A DNA stretch of 64,000 bases from Candidatus Desulforudis audaxviator MP104C (GTDB lineage Bacteria > Bacillota > Desulfotomaculia > Desulfotomaculales > Desulforudaceae): positions 682,001 to 746,000 of the forward strand of contig NC_010424.1 in the NCBI RefSeq assembly GCF_000018425.1, read 5' to 3'. How positions within the stretch are numbered: the first letter of the stretch is position 1; each line of letters begins with the position of its first letter. The notes under the pieces were generated by a model. The model made no database searches, had not been told where the DNA came from, and was given only the letters and a program-made list of their open reading frames with translations. The translations under genes were made by a program, and so were the position numbers. Positions 63,841 to 64,000 of the stretch are shown in pieces.

Positions 63841-64000
63841 GTGCCGCAGGCTCTGCCTGGTGGGGCTCTCGCACCGCACCCAGCGGTTTCCCTGCTTGCG
63901 CTTCCAGTTGTCCTTGTGGGCCAGGAAGGCGCCGTCCCAGGCTTTGGTTTCCACCAGATAGATGCCGGGCGGGCCGATAAGAACGTGGTCCAGTTGGATG
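63742..64000 (-). pseudogene. NERD-domain (nuclease-related) gene fragment, runs off the window
   Basis: On the minus strand from base 64000: IQLDHVLIGPPGIYLVETKA, WDGAFLAHKDNWKRK and SPTRQSLRHLLADV, matching the NERD core (QIDHVVIGPxGVFVIETK) with Asp and the ExK pair intact. About 60 residues are visible. From about 63840 downward the frame reads through antisense XRE sequence, so the natural C terminus has been lost; the N terminus lies outside the window. Confidence 0.7.

Overview
The window is a chromosomal segment of a spore-forming, probably anaerobic Clostridia-type Firmicute of the Desulforudis/Desulfotomaculum/Pelotomaculum kind. I infer this from the Firmicutes-specific housekeeping order (ftsY ... 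ylxM-ffh-rpsP-khpA-ylqD-rimM-trmD-rplS-lepB-rbgA-rnhB-yraN), a spore photoproduct lyase, an RsbR/S/T/X stressosome set and many GTG/TTG starts. The species call is inference; no rRNA or tRNA gene is present to fix it. Base composition changes along the window: roughly 1-22 kb and 31-36 kb are GC-rich, whereas about 22.9-25.2 kb, 36.2-38.1 kb, 40.8-51.8 kb and 57-63.7 kb are visibly AT-richer and look acquired or accessory.

Region 1 (1-22.8 kb, core). It starts inside ftsY. A tightly overlapped purine-thioether salvage operon follows: an MTA/MTI phosphorylase, mtnA, an AHCY-family hydrolase, a class II aldolase and an MTA/SAH deaminase. The residue choices suggest salvage by way of inosine-type intermediates. 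Next are a class III aminotransferase with a small partner on the minus strand, the SRP/ribosome operon, a CapA-like lipoprotein, splB and a complete branched-chain amino-acid ABC transporter (livKHMGF).

Region 2 (22.8-35.7 kb). A probable operon holds a methyltransferase, a ketosynthase with an altered active site, two large sensor kinases (the second with a degenerate ATPase domain) and a receiver/HD-GYP response regulator. A SagB-type nitroreductase, a PocR/GAF/HD-GYP protein with a run of 20 G near its 3' end, and a Cache-type chemoreceptor follow.

Region 3 (35.7-40.4 kb, gene graveyard). queA and an exoD-like gene lie among palindromic repeats and fragments of an FMN-dependent dehydrogenase, a tyrosine recombinase, an RRXRR/IscB-like nuclease, a DUF1670 gene and a transposase.

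Region 4 (40.8-52.4 kb, signalling island). A KaiC-like ATPase, a GGDEF protein, a GAF/HD-GYP protein, then rsbR-rsbS-rsbT-rsbX and two more cyclic-di-GMP proteins form one plus-strand series. An insertion sequence with perfect 46-bp inverted repeats and a 6-bp target duplication splits rsbT, so stressosome output should be cut. A decayed EAL gene ends the region.

Region 5 (52.4-64 kb, accessory/defence island). It contains a comM fragment, a ribbon-helix-helix protein, a HEPN-like protein, an IS66 element that truncates the genes on both sides, a DUF3800 gene and a secreted copper-amine-oxidase-N protein. A minus-strand gene series then reads S24 repressor, HsdR-N nuclease, winged helix, methyltransferase/nuclease fusion and Shedu-like nuclease. 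This series is the best candidate here for an undescribed, repressor-controlled defence system. The window ends in a broken XRE gene abutting a truncated NERD-domain gene.
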